DNA of 64,000 nucleotides, from contig NZ_FUKU01000014.1 in NCBI RefSeq assembly GCF_900163865.1, positions 115,880 to 179,879 of the forward strand, given 5' to 3'. Both the position numbers and the translations under genes were made by a program. The stretch is from Sphingobacterium sp. JB170 (GTDB taxonomy: Bacteria > Bacteroidota > Bacteroidia > Sphingobacteriales > Sphingobacteriaceae). Shown here in pieces: positions 10,141 through 19,437 of the stretch (position 1 is the first letter of the stretch; every line of letters begins with the position of its first letter). The notes under the pieces were generated by a model, which was given only the letters and a program-made list of their open reading frames with translations, was not told where the DNA came from and made no database searches.

Positions 10141-10148
10141 TAACTTTG
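10141..10148 (+). promoter_or_regulatory. -7 box upstream of HU/SPOR gene
   Basis: TAACTTTG is an exact TAnnTTTG match in the 41-bp gap between the barrel gene and the HU/SPOR gene. No convincing -33 element is visible, so it may be a weak internal promoter. Confidence 0.4.
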
Positions 10149-10168
10149 CAGTTAATTAAAGAATTGGG

Positions 10169-11209
10169 ATGAACTTAGGGAAGAGCGTTTATAATTTACT
10201 TAAAAGACAGTCTGAAGTCTACGTCAATGGATTAGGGACCTTTAAAAGGAATCATACACCATCGACTTTTGATGAAAAGCGAAACGTTTATCTTCCTCCC
10301 ATTGATTATATTGACTTCGAAGGTAATAGCGAAACAGGATACGATTTTGTTAGCTATATCCAACAACTCGAAGAAATCGATCGGTCTGATGCCAAAAGGG
10401 AAGTTCAGCAAATAGTGGATGAACTATTGGAAAAAGTCAAGGATCAAGGCCAAGTAAAGCTTGATGATTTAGGCTATTTAGTAAGTTACGGTGAAGGTTA
10501 TGTGTTTAAAGCATTGGATCTCTCCGGGTTTAATTACGAACCTGTAGCGGCGCTTGACGGTCTTGTGGAAGAAATGCCAAAGGTCACCGATCCAGCAATT
10601 AATAGTGCGGACGTAACCGTGGAGCCGGCGCAAGAGGAACAAGTAGTCGCTTTCACAGCTGCGGATAATCAAGATTCAATTGATGCGGACGATACGGATA
10701 CCGAAGCAGAAGAATACGATGAACGATCTTCTAACAATACGATTTGGTATGTTTTGCTCGCGATTGCTGCTGTAGCTATTTTGGTATTTTTATTCGTTAG
10801 GAATCAAAATACATCGACGGAGTCTGCACGTACCGATAGTACAGCGAGTCCGTTAGAGCAGTCCACCGATATAGCCGCTCACGATTCGATGGCGGCAGTA
10901 GTGCCGGTGGATAGCCTTGCTCAAGTTGATACTTCGACGAGGAGTGCCAAGGACGTTTTGATTCCTGACGGTCATACATGGCAAATTGTGATTGGTTCGC
11001 ATCGAACATTGGCGCAAGCTTACGAACAGGCGGAATCCTACAACAAAGCAGGGTTTCCCAAAGTGCGCGTGGTGCCAAGTAATCTAGCAAAAAATAGAAA
11101 AAAGGTAATTTGGGATTCCTACGAAACCAAGGCGCAACTTGACTCGGCTTTAGTTTATGTGCAAAGACACATCATTAAGGATGCATGGCCTGATAAAATT
11201 ACGCGATAA
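10169..11209 (+). CDS. HU-CCDC81 / SPOR domain membrane protein
   Basis: 346 residues in three parts. Residues about 1-125 match the tandem CCDC81-type HU fold of Bacteroidota (KSVYNLLKRQSEVYVNGLGTF opening). One transmembrane helix follows (about 190-210, TIWYVLLAIAAVAILVFLFV). The C-terminal SPOR-like domain begins at HTWQIVIGSH. The HU fold would be cytoplasmic and the SPOR domain periplasmic, where SPOR domains bind denuded peptidoglycan strands at division sites. A linker rich in acidic residues separates HU and membrane helix. It is followed 29 bp later by exbB. Architecture is clear; its role (perhaps tying septal wall to the energised cluster) is inference. Confidence 0.8.
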   Translation: MNLGKSVYNLLKRQSEVYVNGLGTFKRNHTPSTFDEKRNVYLPPIDYIDFEGNSETGYDFVSYIQQLEEIDRSDAKREVQQIVDELLEKVKDQGQVKLDDLGYLVSYGEGYVFKALDLSGFNYEPVAALDGLVEEMPKVTDPAINSADVTVEPAQEEQVVAFTAADNQDSIDADDTDTEAEEYDERSSNNTIWYVLLAIAAVAILVFLFVRNQNTSTESARTDSTASPLEQSTDIAAHDSMAAVVPVDSLAQVDTSTRSAKDVLIPDGHTWQIVIGSHRTLAQAYEQAESYNKAGFPKVRVVPSNLAKNRKKVIWDSYETKAQLDSALVYVQRHIIKDAWPDKITR

Positions 11210-11238
11210 ATAAAAATTAAAAAACACGAAATAAGACT

Positions 11239-11943
11239 ATGGCATTTATGCAAGAAAATTTAACGGTGGATACATTGAATTCGGTTCCGCAGCAGGTGAT
11301 TGATTTAGCTCCGGCACAAGACAATTTAAGCTTAATTGAAATGTTGATGCGAGGAGGATGGATTATGATTCCGATCATTTTCCTTTTGTTTTTAGGTCTG
11401 GTAATCTTTTTTGAACGTTACCTCACGATTCGTAAAGCGTCGAGAGCCGATACGGGTTTGCTTTCACAAATAAAAAGTAATGTGATGTCGGGCCGCTTGG
11501 ATGCTGCTATCGCTGTTTGCCGCTCTAGCAACTCCGCTTTATCGCGCATGCTTCAAAAGGGGCTCTTACGTGTAGGGCGTCCTATTAAAGATATTGAAGG
11601 TTCAATAGAGAATGCGGGTAAATTAGAGGTTTCTAAATTAGAAAAAAATATAAATATCCTTGGGATTGTAGCGGGTATTGCACCTATGCTAGGTTTCGTG
11701 GGAACGATATTTGGTGTAATCCAAATTTTCCGCGAAGTGGAGATTGCTGGGGGAATCGATATCGGTACGGTATCGGGTGGATTATATGTAAAAATGATTT
11801 CGTCGGCAAGCGGATTGACCGTTGGTATCTTAGCATATATTGGTTACCATATTCTTAATATGATGGTCGAGCGACTCATCTTACGGATGGAAACCGATGC
11901 TGTAGAGTTTATCGACTTGTTAGATGAACCGGGAGTTCAATAG
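11239..11943 (+). CDS. exbB: MotA/TolQ/ExbB proton channel family protein
   Basis: 234 residues. The first membrane helix is GGWIMIPIIFLLFLGLVIFF (about 38-57). The conserved core LGIVAGIAPMLGFVGTIFGV, with Pro and Thr of the proton channel, lies at about 141-160, and the third helix is SGLTVGILAYIGYHI. With ExbD it converts proton-motive force into motion of TonB. The order exbB-exbD-tonB is intact in the next 2 kb. TolQ is the alternative, but the neighbouring TonB-domain gene favours ExbB. Confidence 0.9.
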   Translation: MAFMQENLTVDTLNSVPQQVIDLAPAQDNLSLIEMLMRGGWIMIPIIFLLFLGLVIFFERYLTIRKASRADTGLLSQIKSNVMSGRLDAAIAVCRSSNSALSRMLQKGLLRVGRPIKDIEGSIENAGKLEVSKLEKNINILGIVAGIAPMLGFVGTIFGVIQIFREVEIAGGIDIGTVSGGLYVKMISSASGLTVGILAYIGYHILNMMVERLILRMETDAVEFIDLLDEPGVQ

Positions 11944-11966
11944 TAAACCTTTAGGATTAAAATTCA

Positions 11967-12374
11967 ATGAATTTAAGAAATAGACGACATAAGCCCAGCG
12001 CAGAGGTGCAAACTTCGGCACTAAACGACATTATGTTTTTCCTAATGTTGTTTTTCCTGTTAGCTTCGGCCGTATCCAACCCGCAAGTAGTAAAGCTACT
12101 GTTACCGAAATCAAGCGCCGGCGAGCAGTCAGTTGCTAAAAAGACAGTAACCGTTTCGATTACGTCGGATCTAATATATCATTTCGATAAACAGGTCGTT
12201 AGTTTGGATCAGATGGAGCCGTTGATACAGTCACAGATAATCAATGGAGAGGAACTTACCATCATGCTTTACGCGGACAGTACAGTTCCTATTCAGAATG
12301 TTATTTCCGTTATGGATATTGCTAATAGAAATAAGGTGAAGCTGGTATTGGCCACAGAACCGGTAAAAGAGTAA
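11967..12374 (+). CDS. exbD: ExbD/TolR family biopolymer transport protein
   Basis: 135 residues with the family layout: a short basic cytoplasmic tail, one membrane helix and a periplasmic domain. The key Asp of the channel is in SALNDIMFFLMLFFLLASA (about residues 17-35). It lies 23 bp after exbB. The periplasmic part is short but complete for the family. Confidence 0.9.
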   Translation: MNLRNRRHKPSAEVQTSALNDIMFFLMLFFLLASAVSNPQVVKLLLPKSSAGEQSVAKKTVTVSITSDLIYHFDKQVVSLDQMEPLIQSQIINGEELTIMLYADSTVPIQNVISVMDIANRNKVKLVLATEPVKE

Positions 12375-12436
12375 TTCAAATCCTGAGGAAGGAAAAGGGC
12401 ATGTGTCGTTTCCGGCCTAGGGTAAAAAAATAGATT

Positions 12437-13264
12437 ATGAGCATGTATTATCAATCGCAAGAGGAAAACAATATGCCCAAGGCATTGGGACTGTCAACAG
12501 CGGTAATGGCAGTGCTCGCGCTAATAGGATTTTTTGTAGTATTCAGTAGCGATATCCCCCAGTACGGTATGGGAGGAATTATCGTGAATTACGGTACCGC
12601 TGAAGAGGGGATGGGGGACGATTATATGAGTGTGGATGAACCTTCAATGGATGAGCAAGCAAATAGCGTTCGACCAGACAAGATCGATCCAGAAACAACA
12701 CCTACGCCTACTCCGGCGCAACAAGTGGCCGATAAGGTTGTAGCAACACAAGATATGGAAGATGCGCCTGCGGTTCCAAAAAAGGAGAAACCGGTTGAAG
12801 CGAACGCGCCCGTGGCGACGGCGGAAAAAAAGGATGCCAAACCAGCCGTCAATCCCAACGCACTTTATAAAGGTAAGAAAAACAACTCCACTGGCACCGG
12901 AGACGGCACAGGTTCGACAGCCGGAAACCAAGGAAGTAATTTAGGGGATCCTCTGGCAAGTAATTACGGTGAAGGCGGTTCGGGTGATGGTGATATGATG
13001 CTGTCTATTGCGAACAGGCGTTTTGAGGTTCCGCCTAAAATCGAGGATAATGGTCAGCAAGCTGGCCGAGTGGCTGTGGAATTCAAAGTGAATAAGAGCG
13101 GTGTCGTTACCTACGCGCGTGCCGGGGTGAAGGGGACGACTATTTCTAGTCGAACGCTGATGGAAAAATGTGAACGTGCTGTTATGGGGGCGCGTCTAAA
13201 TGAATTGCCAAATGCACCCAATTCGCAAACCGGTGTAATCGTTTTTAATTTTAAATTACGCTAA
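12437..13264 (+). CDS. tonB: TonB family energy transducer
   Basis: 275 residues. An N-terminal membrane anchor (GLSTAVMAVLALIGFFVVF, about 18-36) is followed by a long Pro/Lys/Glu-rich and then Gly/Ser/Asn-rich periplasmic linker. The C-terminal about 70 residues (RVAVEFKVNKSGVVTYARAG) form the TonB-C beta-alpha-beta fold. It is third in exbB-exbD-tonB and followed by a terminator. The linker lacks classical Glu-Pro/Lys-Pro tandem repeats, and the cytoplasmic N-terminus is longer than in E. coli. It is likely partner of the plugless barrel encoded upstream, though it could serve any receptor. Confidence 0.85.
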   Translation: MSMYYQSQEENNMPKALGLSTAVMAVLALIGFFVVFSSDIPQYGMGGIIVNYGTAEEGMGDDYMSVDEPSMDEQANSVRPDKIDPETTPTPTPAQQVADKVVATQDMEDAPAVPKKEKPVEANAPVATAEKKDAKPAVNPNALYKGKKNNSTGTGDGTGSTAGNQGSNLGDPLASNYGEGGSGDGDMMLSIANRRFEVPPKIEDNGQQAGRVAVEFKVNKSGVVTYARAGVKGTTISSRTLMEKCERAVMGARLNELPNAPNSQTGVIVFNFKLR

Positions 13265-13292
13265 GTTTACCGCTAATCATTAAAATAATTTC

Positions 13293-13336
13293 AAAACGGT
13301 GTTTCGACGTTCTATTAACGTAGGTACACCGTTTTT
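13293..13336 (+). terminator. Terminator of exbB-exbD-tonB
   Basis: Ten-bp outer stem AAAACGGTGT / ACACCGTTTT with an inner 5-bp hairpin ACGTT/AACGT and a T5 run, 28 nt past the tonB stop. It separates the energised-transport cluster from folC. Confidence 0.8.
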
Positions 13337-13359
13337 GGCGTTAATATCATTATTACAAT

Positions 13360-14649
13360 ATGCAAACCTTCGAGGAAATCATCAATTATCTGTACGCTCG
13401 CCTTCCGATGTTCACGCGTGACGGTGCCAGTGCGTTTAAAACCGACATAGGCAACATTTCGCGTTTGTGCGCTGCGCTGGGCTTTCCGCATGATCGTTTT
13501 AAGTCTATTCATGTTGCCGGTACCAACGGTAAAGGGTCGAGCTCCCATAGCTTGGCATCCATATTGTCGAGCGCAGGGTTTAAAACGGGGTTATACACCT
13601 CGCCACATTTAGTGGATTTTAGAGAGCGTGTGCGTATTGATGGGGCCATGATCCCAAAAGATTATGTTGTTGATTTTGTAAATCAGCATTTGTCGCTTAT
13701 TGAATCGATAAAACCTTCGTTCTTTGAAGTCACCGTAGCGCTTGCTTTCGACTATTTTGCGAGGGAGAACGTCGATTTCGCACTCATTGAAGTTGGACTT
13801 GGAGGGCGGCTGGATAGCACAAATATTATAACACCGACGCTTTCACTGATAACCAATATAGGTATGGACCATATGAATATGTTAGGCGATACAGTACAGG
13901 AGATTGCCTACGAGAAGGCGGGCATTATTAAGCCAGGCGTACCGGTGGTTGTTTCCGAACGCGATGAACGTGTAGCCTCTGTTTTTCAGCAACGCGCGAA
14001 AGATCTTGACGCTCCCCTGCGTTTTGCTTCCGATGAATTACGTGTACATACTTTTCAGCGCACCGAGAAAGGATTAGCCGTCGAGATCGAAGATAATGTT
14101 GGTCATCACGCGCAGTGGGTGATGCAACTTGGTGGACTTTATCAACTGAAAAATTTGATCGGTGTGCTTACAGCAGTAGATCAATTACGCAAACAAGGTA
14201 TCGATATTTCAGACGACCATATACGGGACGGACTAGCGCATGTCGTAGAAAATACGGGTATCCACGGACGCTGGCAAAAAATTGGTCAACACCCTTTGAT
14301 AATATGTGATACAGGACATAACGAAGATGGAATCCGTGAGGTAGTGAATAATATAAACGCTACGTCGTACGCTACGTTGCATGTTGTCATTGGGGCGATG
14401 CGTGATAAGGATTTAAGCCATATGCTTCCCCAGTTACCAAAGGACGCTATTTATTATTTCTGCAGCCCAGAAATATCTCGCGCCCTTCCGGCAAAGGAGT
14501 TAATGGAGCACGCTGCCGCGTACGATTTAGTAGGATGTTTTTATGATTCGGTTCATGAAGCGTTTCACACCGCGAAAATCAAAGCGCATAAAAACGATAT
14601 GATCTTTGTTGGTGGAAGCAATTTTGTTGTTGCGGAGGTATTGACGTAA
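13360..14649 (+). CDS. folC: Bifunctional dihydrofolate / folylpolyglutamate synthase
   Basis: 429 residues, normal for FolC. The Mur-ligase-type P-loop HVAGTNGKGSSS is at about residues 51-62, followed by the folate-loop region GLYTSPHLVDFRERVRIDG. Further motifs are ALIEVGLGGRLDSTN and TNIGMDHMNMLGDT. It adds glutamate to dihydropteroate and then to folates in the cytoplasm. It stands between a terminator and a convergent SDR gene, so it is likely transcribed alone. Confidence 0.95.
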   Translation: MQTFEEIINYLYARLPMFTRDGASAFKTDIGNISRLCAALGFPHDRFKSIHVAGTNGKGSSSHSLASILSSAGFKTGLYTSPHLVDFRERVRIDGAMIPKDYVVDFVNQHLSLIESIKPSFFEVTVALAFDYFARENVDFALIEVGLGGRLDSTNIITPTLSLITNIGMDHMNMLGDTVQEIAYEKAGIIKPGVPVVVSERDERVASVFQQRAKDLDAPLRFASDELRVHTFQRTEKGLAVEIEDNVGHHAQWVMQLGGLYQLKNLIGVLTAVDQLRKQGIDISDDHIRDGLAHVVENTGIHGRWQKIGQHPLIICDTGHNEDGIREVVNNINATSYATLHVVIGAMRDKDLSHMLPQLPKDAIYYFCSPEISRALPAKELMEHAAAYDLVGCFYDSVHEAFHTAKIKAHKNDMIFVGGSNFVVAEVLT

Positions 14650-14733
14650 GGATTTCACGAATATCCCTACGTCGTAAATACATTCTTCCAACGATAGCTG
14701 TCCAGTGTTAGCCAGCTATGGGAGCCTCTAAGG

Positions 14734-15486
14734 TTATTTCGCTAAATACCCGCCATCGATAGGGTAATATCCTCCCGTAGCGAACGACGATTTCTCCGAA
14801 GCCAACCATAACGCTAGTTCAGCGACTTCACGTGGGCTACCAAGGCGTTGAAGTGCGTGTTGTGACGCTAAATATTGCTGAGTTTCATCGTTTATTTCGT
14901 TGTCGATCATTGGTGTTTTAATGAATCCTGGGCCGATCGCGTTAATACGAACATCACGCGTACCATATTCCCAAGCAGTAGATTTTGTCAGTCCCACAAC
15001 CCCATGTTTTGCTGCTGCGTAGGCCGAAGAGTTTGCAAACCCTACTTCACCCAGTATTGATGCCATATTGATGATTGATCCGCCGACCTTCTCCATCTCG
15101 GGCAATTGAAAATGCATACCGTAGAACACACCATTTAAGTTGATATCAATTACTTTGTTCCATAAATCGAGAGGGTAATTCCCGACGTCCGTGGACGGAC
15201 CTCCAATCCCTGCATTGTTGACGGCAATGTGTAGCGCCCCAAAATTCTCTACCGCTGCGCTCACTATTTTCTCACTGTCTTCTGTGGAAGCTGAGTCTGC
15301 TTTAATGAATACGAGGTTGCCTTCGGAATTTTCCTCTAACATCGCGAGACCTAATTCTTCATTGATGTCTGCAATAACCACTTTTGCACCTTCTTCGAGG
15401 AATATTTCTACGATCGCTTTTCCTATTCCCGATGCTCCACCTGTAACGATTGCCACTTTGTTTTCTAAAACGCCCATAATATTCAT
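14734..15486 (-). CDS. SDR family NAD(P)-dependent oxidoreductase
   Basis: 250 residues, a classical short-chain dehydrogenase. Cofactor motif VTGGASGIGKA is near residues 14-24, NNAG follows, a catalytic Ser is in INMASILG, and YAAAKHG holds the Tyr-Lys pair. A C-terminal GGYYPIDGGY matches FabG/Bdh-like members. A second in-frame ATG three codons later (at 15477) is equally plausible. The substrate cannot be assigned. It is convergent with folC and divided from the alkB end by about 110 bp. Confidence 0.85.
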   Translation of the reverse strand: MNIMGVLENKVAIVTGGASGIGKAIVEIFLEEGAKVVIADINEELGLAMLEENSEGNLVFIKADSASTEDSEKIVSAAVENFGALHIAVNNAGIGGPSTDVGNYPLDLWNKVIDINLNGVFYGMHFQLPEMEKVGGSIINMASILGEVGFANSSAYAAAKHGVVGLTKSTAWEYGTRDVRINAIGPGFIKTPMIDNEINDETQQYLASQHALQRLGSPREVAELALWLASEKSSFATGGYYPIDGGYLAK

Positions 15487-15596
15487 TTTTAGTAATTTAC
15501 GAAAAACAATGACGACAATGTCGGATTTTAGCGCAGGGCTTGGGCAATGTGATGCTTACTTTACAAACCCGTTCGTCCGTGACATTTTTTTGATAA

Positions 15597-16208
15597 TCAA
15601 TGATTTTCGATTGTTCGAAAGGTGAGGTTTATACGGGGCTGGTGAACTTTTGTGGTTGGGGGGAGCCGGTGCATCCAATGGTCCTGGGTTACACCTTTCA
15701 TTAGCAAGAGACTACCGTGTTCGAGTATCATGTATAACGTCTCTTTACTGCCTTTATGTTTAAAACCGAATTTTCGTTCCGCCCCTAAAGTTACTGAAGC
15801 AATTACGCCATGTTTTTTTAGATCTTTTTCGCCATCACTATGCCAAGCCATGCCTTGCGAGCCCTCCTCGTATAAGTTACAGAGACAGGAATTAAACAGT
15901 TCGCCCGAGATCCGTTCGATTATCGCTTTTATCTCCAGGAGTGTGGGGTGCCAAGTTAGTGCCTTTTTTTGTATGCCCGAGTAGGTATATTCAAAAGGGA
16001 AGTCACCATACCATGCGACCTTTCGTTTGGTTAATATATGTTTGCCGAAGATTACAGCTTCATCGGGTTTCCAATTTAACTGCGTGAGCAACGTGTTATA
16101 ATACGTATCGGTAGTCTGGGGTGGGAAGATCGGTCCATGATAATTAACTTCACCGTCGTAGGGTAGCAAATTTTTTTTGCCATCCGGGTATGTATCAAAC
16201 AGATTCAT
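15597..16208 (-). CDS. alkB: AlkB-type 2-oxoglutarate/Fe(II) dioxygenase (DNA repair)
   Basis: 203 residues. The jelly-roll dioxygenase shows NSCLCNLYEEG, the iron ligands in WHSDGEKD (HxD), a distal His in HWMHRLP and the 2-oxoglutarate-binding PRINLTFR. It resembles the ALKBH2/3 group that oxidatively removes methyl groups from 1-methyladenine and 3-methylcytosine. The start codon overlaps the end of ada by 14 bp, so the two are co-translated as an adaptive-response pair, as ada-alkB is in E. coli. Confidence 0.9.
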   Translation of the reverse strand: MNLFDTYPDGKKNLLPYDGEVNYHGPIFPPQTTDTYYNTLLTQLNWKPDEAVIFGKHILTKRKVAWYGDFPFEYTYSGIQKKALTWHPTLLEIKAIIERISGELFNSCLCNLYEEGSQGMAWHSDGEKDLKKHGVIASVTLGAERKFGFKHKGSKETLYMILEHGSLLLMKGVTQDHWMHRLPPTTKVHQPRINLTFRTIENH

Positions 16209-17064
16209 TCGACGTCTTGTTTAGTACCATACTCTCCCATACGATAAGAGCAGTTTTTCGCGTGAGTCCCCAGCGGTATCCACCTAACAGTCCAGAGGAT
16301 TGGATCACACGGTGGCATGGGATTAGGAAAGCGATGGGATTATTGCCGATCGCTGTGCCGACAGCACGAGCGGCATTTTCATTGTCGAGCTCTCGTGCTA
16401 TGTATTGATAGGTCGTTAACTTCCCCATAGGAATCTTTAGCAATGCCTCCCATACTTTTAATTGAAATGCTGTCCCTCTGAGGTGTAGCTTTATCGTCTT
16501 TAAATTCGTCCAGTCACCGGCGAAAAAATCTAAAACCGGTAGGTGCGCCGGGTCGTTGTATTTTTGTATCACGGCACACGAGAAGTTTTTTCGTAACGTA
16601 GCGAGCGAACCGGCAGCATCATCTTCGAAAGCTACCATGCAGATTCCTTTCTGTGTTGACGCAATAAGGGCGGTGCCGAATGGAGTCGGATAATAGCCAT
16701 AACTTATTTGCAGTCCTTTCCCGGCCAGCTTATATTCTGCTGGGCTCATTCCTTCAATATTTAGAAATAGGTCATGAAGTCTGCTAGTGCTTGACAGACC
16801 GGTGTGGTAGGTCGCCTCCGCCAGACTCGTTTGATGTTCTTTTAAGAGCTTCTTTGCATGCTGCAGGCTGATGTACTGCAGGAACTTCTTAGGGCTTGTT
16901 CCGGCCCAGTCTTGAAATATGCGTTGGAAATGAGTTGGACTTACGTGTACATGACTTGCAATATCCTCGAGCGTTGGTTGCAGCTGGAAGTTTACCTTCA
17001 CATACTCGATGGCTGATGCTATACGGTTATAATTTACGATATCTTGTTGCTTATCCATACCCAA
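16195..17064 (-). CDS. ada: AraC-type regulator / O6-methylguanine-DNA methyltransferase (Ada-like)
   Basis: 289 residues. An AraC helix-turn-helix domain spans about residues 10-115, and the methyltransferase domain about 120-285 with acceptor Cys in IPCHRVIQSSG. The N-terminal zinc/methylphosphotriester domain of E. coli Ada, about 80 residues with a Cys cluster, is absent. Regulation by phosphotriester methylation therefore cannot work as in E. coli; any autoregulation must sense something else. Overlap with alkB indicates an operon. Confidence 0.9.
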   Translation of the reverse strand: MGMDKQQDIVNYNRIASAIEYVKVNFQLQPTLEDIASHVHVSPTHFQRIFQDWAGTSPKKFLQYISLQHAKKLLKEHQTSLAEATYHTGLSSTSRLHDLFLNIEGMSPAEYKLAGKGLQISYGYYPTPFGTALIASTQKGICMVAFEDDAAGSLATLRKNFSCAVIQKYNDPAHLPVLDFFAGDWTNLKTIKLHLRGTAFQLKVWEALLKIPMGKLTTYQYIARELDNENAARAVGTAIGNNPIAFLIPCHRVIQSSGLLGGYRWGLTRKTALIVWESMVLNKTSNESV

Positions 17065-17118
17065 AGTTCGGATGTCTCACCGGATATTAAAATCTGTTTC
17101 TTGCTATAGAATTAATTA

Positions 17119-18207
17119 TTAACGTGCTCTGTCGTCATCATGACCGTTCGCATGCTGTTCATGGTGATCGATCACATTATGGACGATTCCCTTTCCATAC
17201 TCGTTACTATAAATTTTTATCAGTAAACCAATTGAGGAGAGTATCAGTGGACCAAAAATAAGTCCCAACATGCCAAACAAGTTAAGTCCTAATAGCACGC
17301 CGAATACGGTAATCATAGGCGGAACATTGCCGATTGTTTTGAGAATCGTAAACCGAAGGATATTATCAATCCCCCCAACGAGTAATAAACAATATATAAA
17401 TAATCCTATTGCATTTCCCGTATCACCCGTGGCGAGCGTGATGACCGATACAGGGATATAAATGGTCATCGTACCTAATATGGGTATTACCGAAGATATT
17501 CCGGTCAATAGACCCAAAAGAATGAAATTATCAATACCGAAAATCCAATATCCAATCATAGCAACCACCCCTTGACAAAACCCCAAAATTGGTATGCCAA
17601 TAGCATTGGAGCGAATCATTAAATTAACTTCGTCCCAAATTTCGCCTTTACTGGTTTTGCTGAATGGTATGGACTTGTATAATGTTGTTTCCATTTTTTT
17701 GGAATGGATCTGCATAAAAAATAGCACGAAGAACGCAACGACGATATTAACCATAACCTCCGCCACAGAATTAATGATGTTTGGTAAGTAACGCGTTGAG
17801 CGTTGCATAAAGTTTAACAGTGCCGAGTCAGACATATCGATATCCTTTAATAACGGTTTGTCACTCATGAATACTTTTAAGGCATTGAATTTAGCGATTA
17901 TTTCAGTTTTGTTCGAAAGGAATTCATTGATCTGTGGTACCATGTAATCAATCAGTGCCCATAGCGGTAGGATAATAAATACGATGGAAAGCAAAATGTA
18001 GAGTATGCTTGTTAGCACTTTGCTCCACCGACGTGTTTCAGTCAGCTTGAGATACGATCCTCGAAATAAAATATAGAGCGTGATCGCACCGAGAAAACCC
18101 GGGAGGTAATATATCAGGTTCTTGAAAACCAAAATACTAATCAGTATAATGATAATGATTAGCATTACCTGATTGATCGAATTGTTATTGATTTGTTTGT
18201 ATTTCAT
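17119..18207 (-). CDS. AI-2E family transporter
   Basis: 362 residues with about eight predicted membrane helices. Two hydrophobic segments are near the N-terminus (VMLIIIIILISILVF), a central amphipathic region follows, and then the characteristic GLLTGISSVIPILGTMTIYIPV and NVPPMITVFGVLLGLNLFG segments. The family includes TqsA, PerM and Na+/H+ antiporter-like members, so 'AI-2 export' is only a family name. It ends with a His/Asp-rich tail. No operon partner is evident. Confidence 0.85.
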   Translation of the reverse strand: MKYKQINNNSINQVMLIIIIILISILVFKNLIYYLPGFLGAITLYILFRGSYLKLTETRRWSKVLTSILYILLSIVFIILPLWALIDYMVPQINEFLSNKTEIIAKFNALKVFMSDKPLLKDIDMSDSALLNFMQRSTRYLPNIINSVAEVMVNIVVAFFVLFFMQIHSKKMETTLYKSIPFSKTSKGEIWDEVNLMIRSNAIGIPILGFCQGVVAMIGYWIFGIDNFILLGLLTGISSVIPILGTMTIYIPVSVITLATGDTGNAIGLFIYCLLLVGGIDNILRFTILKTIGNVPPMITVFGVLLGLNLFGMLGLIFGPLILSSIGLLIKIYSNEYGKGIVHNVIDHHEQHANGHDDDRAR

Positions 18208-18273
18208 TTGTCCGCACTAGTCAGTAGCAAAATAAGAAATTTGTATCGGTTTTGAAACTCGTGCGGGTCGATT

Positions 18274-19437
18274 TTAATTATTAAAGTCGATTTTAAATTT
18301 TGCGTCTGTGTACTTACGCCCCTTTACCCACCGCGGCCCCTGTTTAATTATCGAAATAGCAAGGTTAGATAGCGTATCGGAGCTCGATTGGAGCACTTGA
18401 ATGTGTTCTGGAAGACCATTGTTATTGATCTCGATGGAAACAGTTACACTTCCATTGCTATTGGGGTATTCCGCAGTAGCTTTTTTTAAGTAATCGTGAT
18501 ACGAGTTCCAACCGATAATCGGTTCGGAACGTCGTGGTGGTATCACTGGAGTATGATTGCTTTCATTTATTTGATCGGCCTTCTCTAGGCTTTCCTCCGC
18601 TAGCTGGCCATCAACCTGTTGTCGTGTACGTGCGATCTCGGTTTGTGATGATACTTGGGAGATCGAATAAGGCGCTGAGATAGAGGACGGGGGCGTTGTA
18701 AATCCATAGATGTTTTCTTCGAGTGTATCGGCTATATGGGATTTTCTTGCGTTTACACGTGCATTTGTTGCCAGCGCACTCTCTCGATTGGTGTGAATCT
18801 CGATGATTGGCGAGTGATTGACTGGCTCCTCACGCATTGCCAGTCGTTGTGAGTCTTTTTTCGCTGCGATACCGTGAAGGTTATCGTCCCCGATACCAGG
18901 TACAGTCTCGTTGATGGTGATTCGCGGAAGGTCTTTAACTTCTTTTTTTTCGGCAACTTGAGTTTTTTTCTTTTTTCTGTTCGTAGATCTTTGCTGCACG
19001 GCAATTGTTTGCTCATCGGGCATGATGGAAACTTCTTCTTTTATTTCCGCTGTACCTGTGCTGTCGGCAGCATCTCTTGGCAGAGGCGCAGCCGGTTCCA
19101 CGTGGCTGAGCTTGTGCTCAACTAAAATTTGCTGCCGGTCGGCCATAAAATAATACCCCACTCCAATAACGAGCGCAATAGTTGCGGCGATAGATAGCGG
19201 TCTTAGAAATCTGATTTTTCTAGGGGTACTGGCCGCTGCGCGATCATCAATTCGTTGAAGAATGCCTTGGCGATCGAACGAAGGTTTGTTGGCGTGTTCA
19301 GCTTGAATCCCGAGAATTAAGTCCATAAGCATTTCGTCATCATGCGACGCACGCTCTAATGCATACATCTCCCCTGCGGAAAGTTCTCCATTTACGTATT
19401 TGCGAATATGGGCTATATCAAAGCGTTGATTTTCCAT
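18274..19437 (-). CDS. Anti-sigma factor-like protein with TonB C-terminal domain
   Basis: 387 residues. The N-terminal about 85 residues (IRKYVNGELSAGEMYALERA) resemble Bacteroidota anti-sigma domains. A membrane helix follows (PLSIAATIALVIGVGYYFMA, about 84-103), then a long charged linker and a TonB-C-like fold (GSVTVSIEINNNGLPEHIQV near residue 330). It overlaps the upstream ECF sigma gene by 20 bp, so sigma/anti-sigma pairing is likely. The fusion could link sigma-factor release to an envelope receptor; that is inference. Confidence 0.75.
   Translation of the reverse strand: MENQRFDIAHIRKYVNGELSAGEMYALERASHDDEMLMDLILGIQAEHANKPSFDRQGILQRIDDRAAASTPRKIRFLRPLSIAATIALVIGVGYYFMADRQQILVEHKLSHVEPAAPLPRDAADSTGTAEIKEEVSIMPDEQTIAVQQRSTNRKKKKTQVAEKKEVKDLPRITINETVPGIGDDNLHGIAAKKDSQRLAMREEPVNHSPIIEIHTNRESALATNARVNARKSHIADTLEENIYGFTTPPSSISAPYSISQVSSQTEIARTRQQVDGQLAEESLEKADQINESNHTPVIPPRRSEPIIGWNSYHDYLKKATAEYPNSNGSVTVSIEINNNGLPEHIQVLQSSSDTLSNLAISIIKQGPRWVKGRKYTDAKFKIDFNN

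Noticed and set aside
12622..12931. Two overlapping frames antisense to tonB
   Set aside because: Produced by the Pro/Gly-rich linker composition on the opposite strand.
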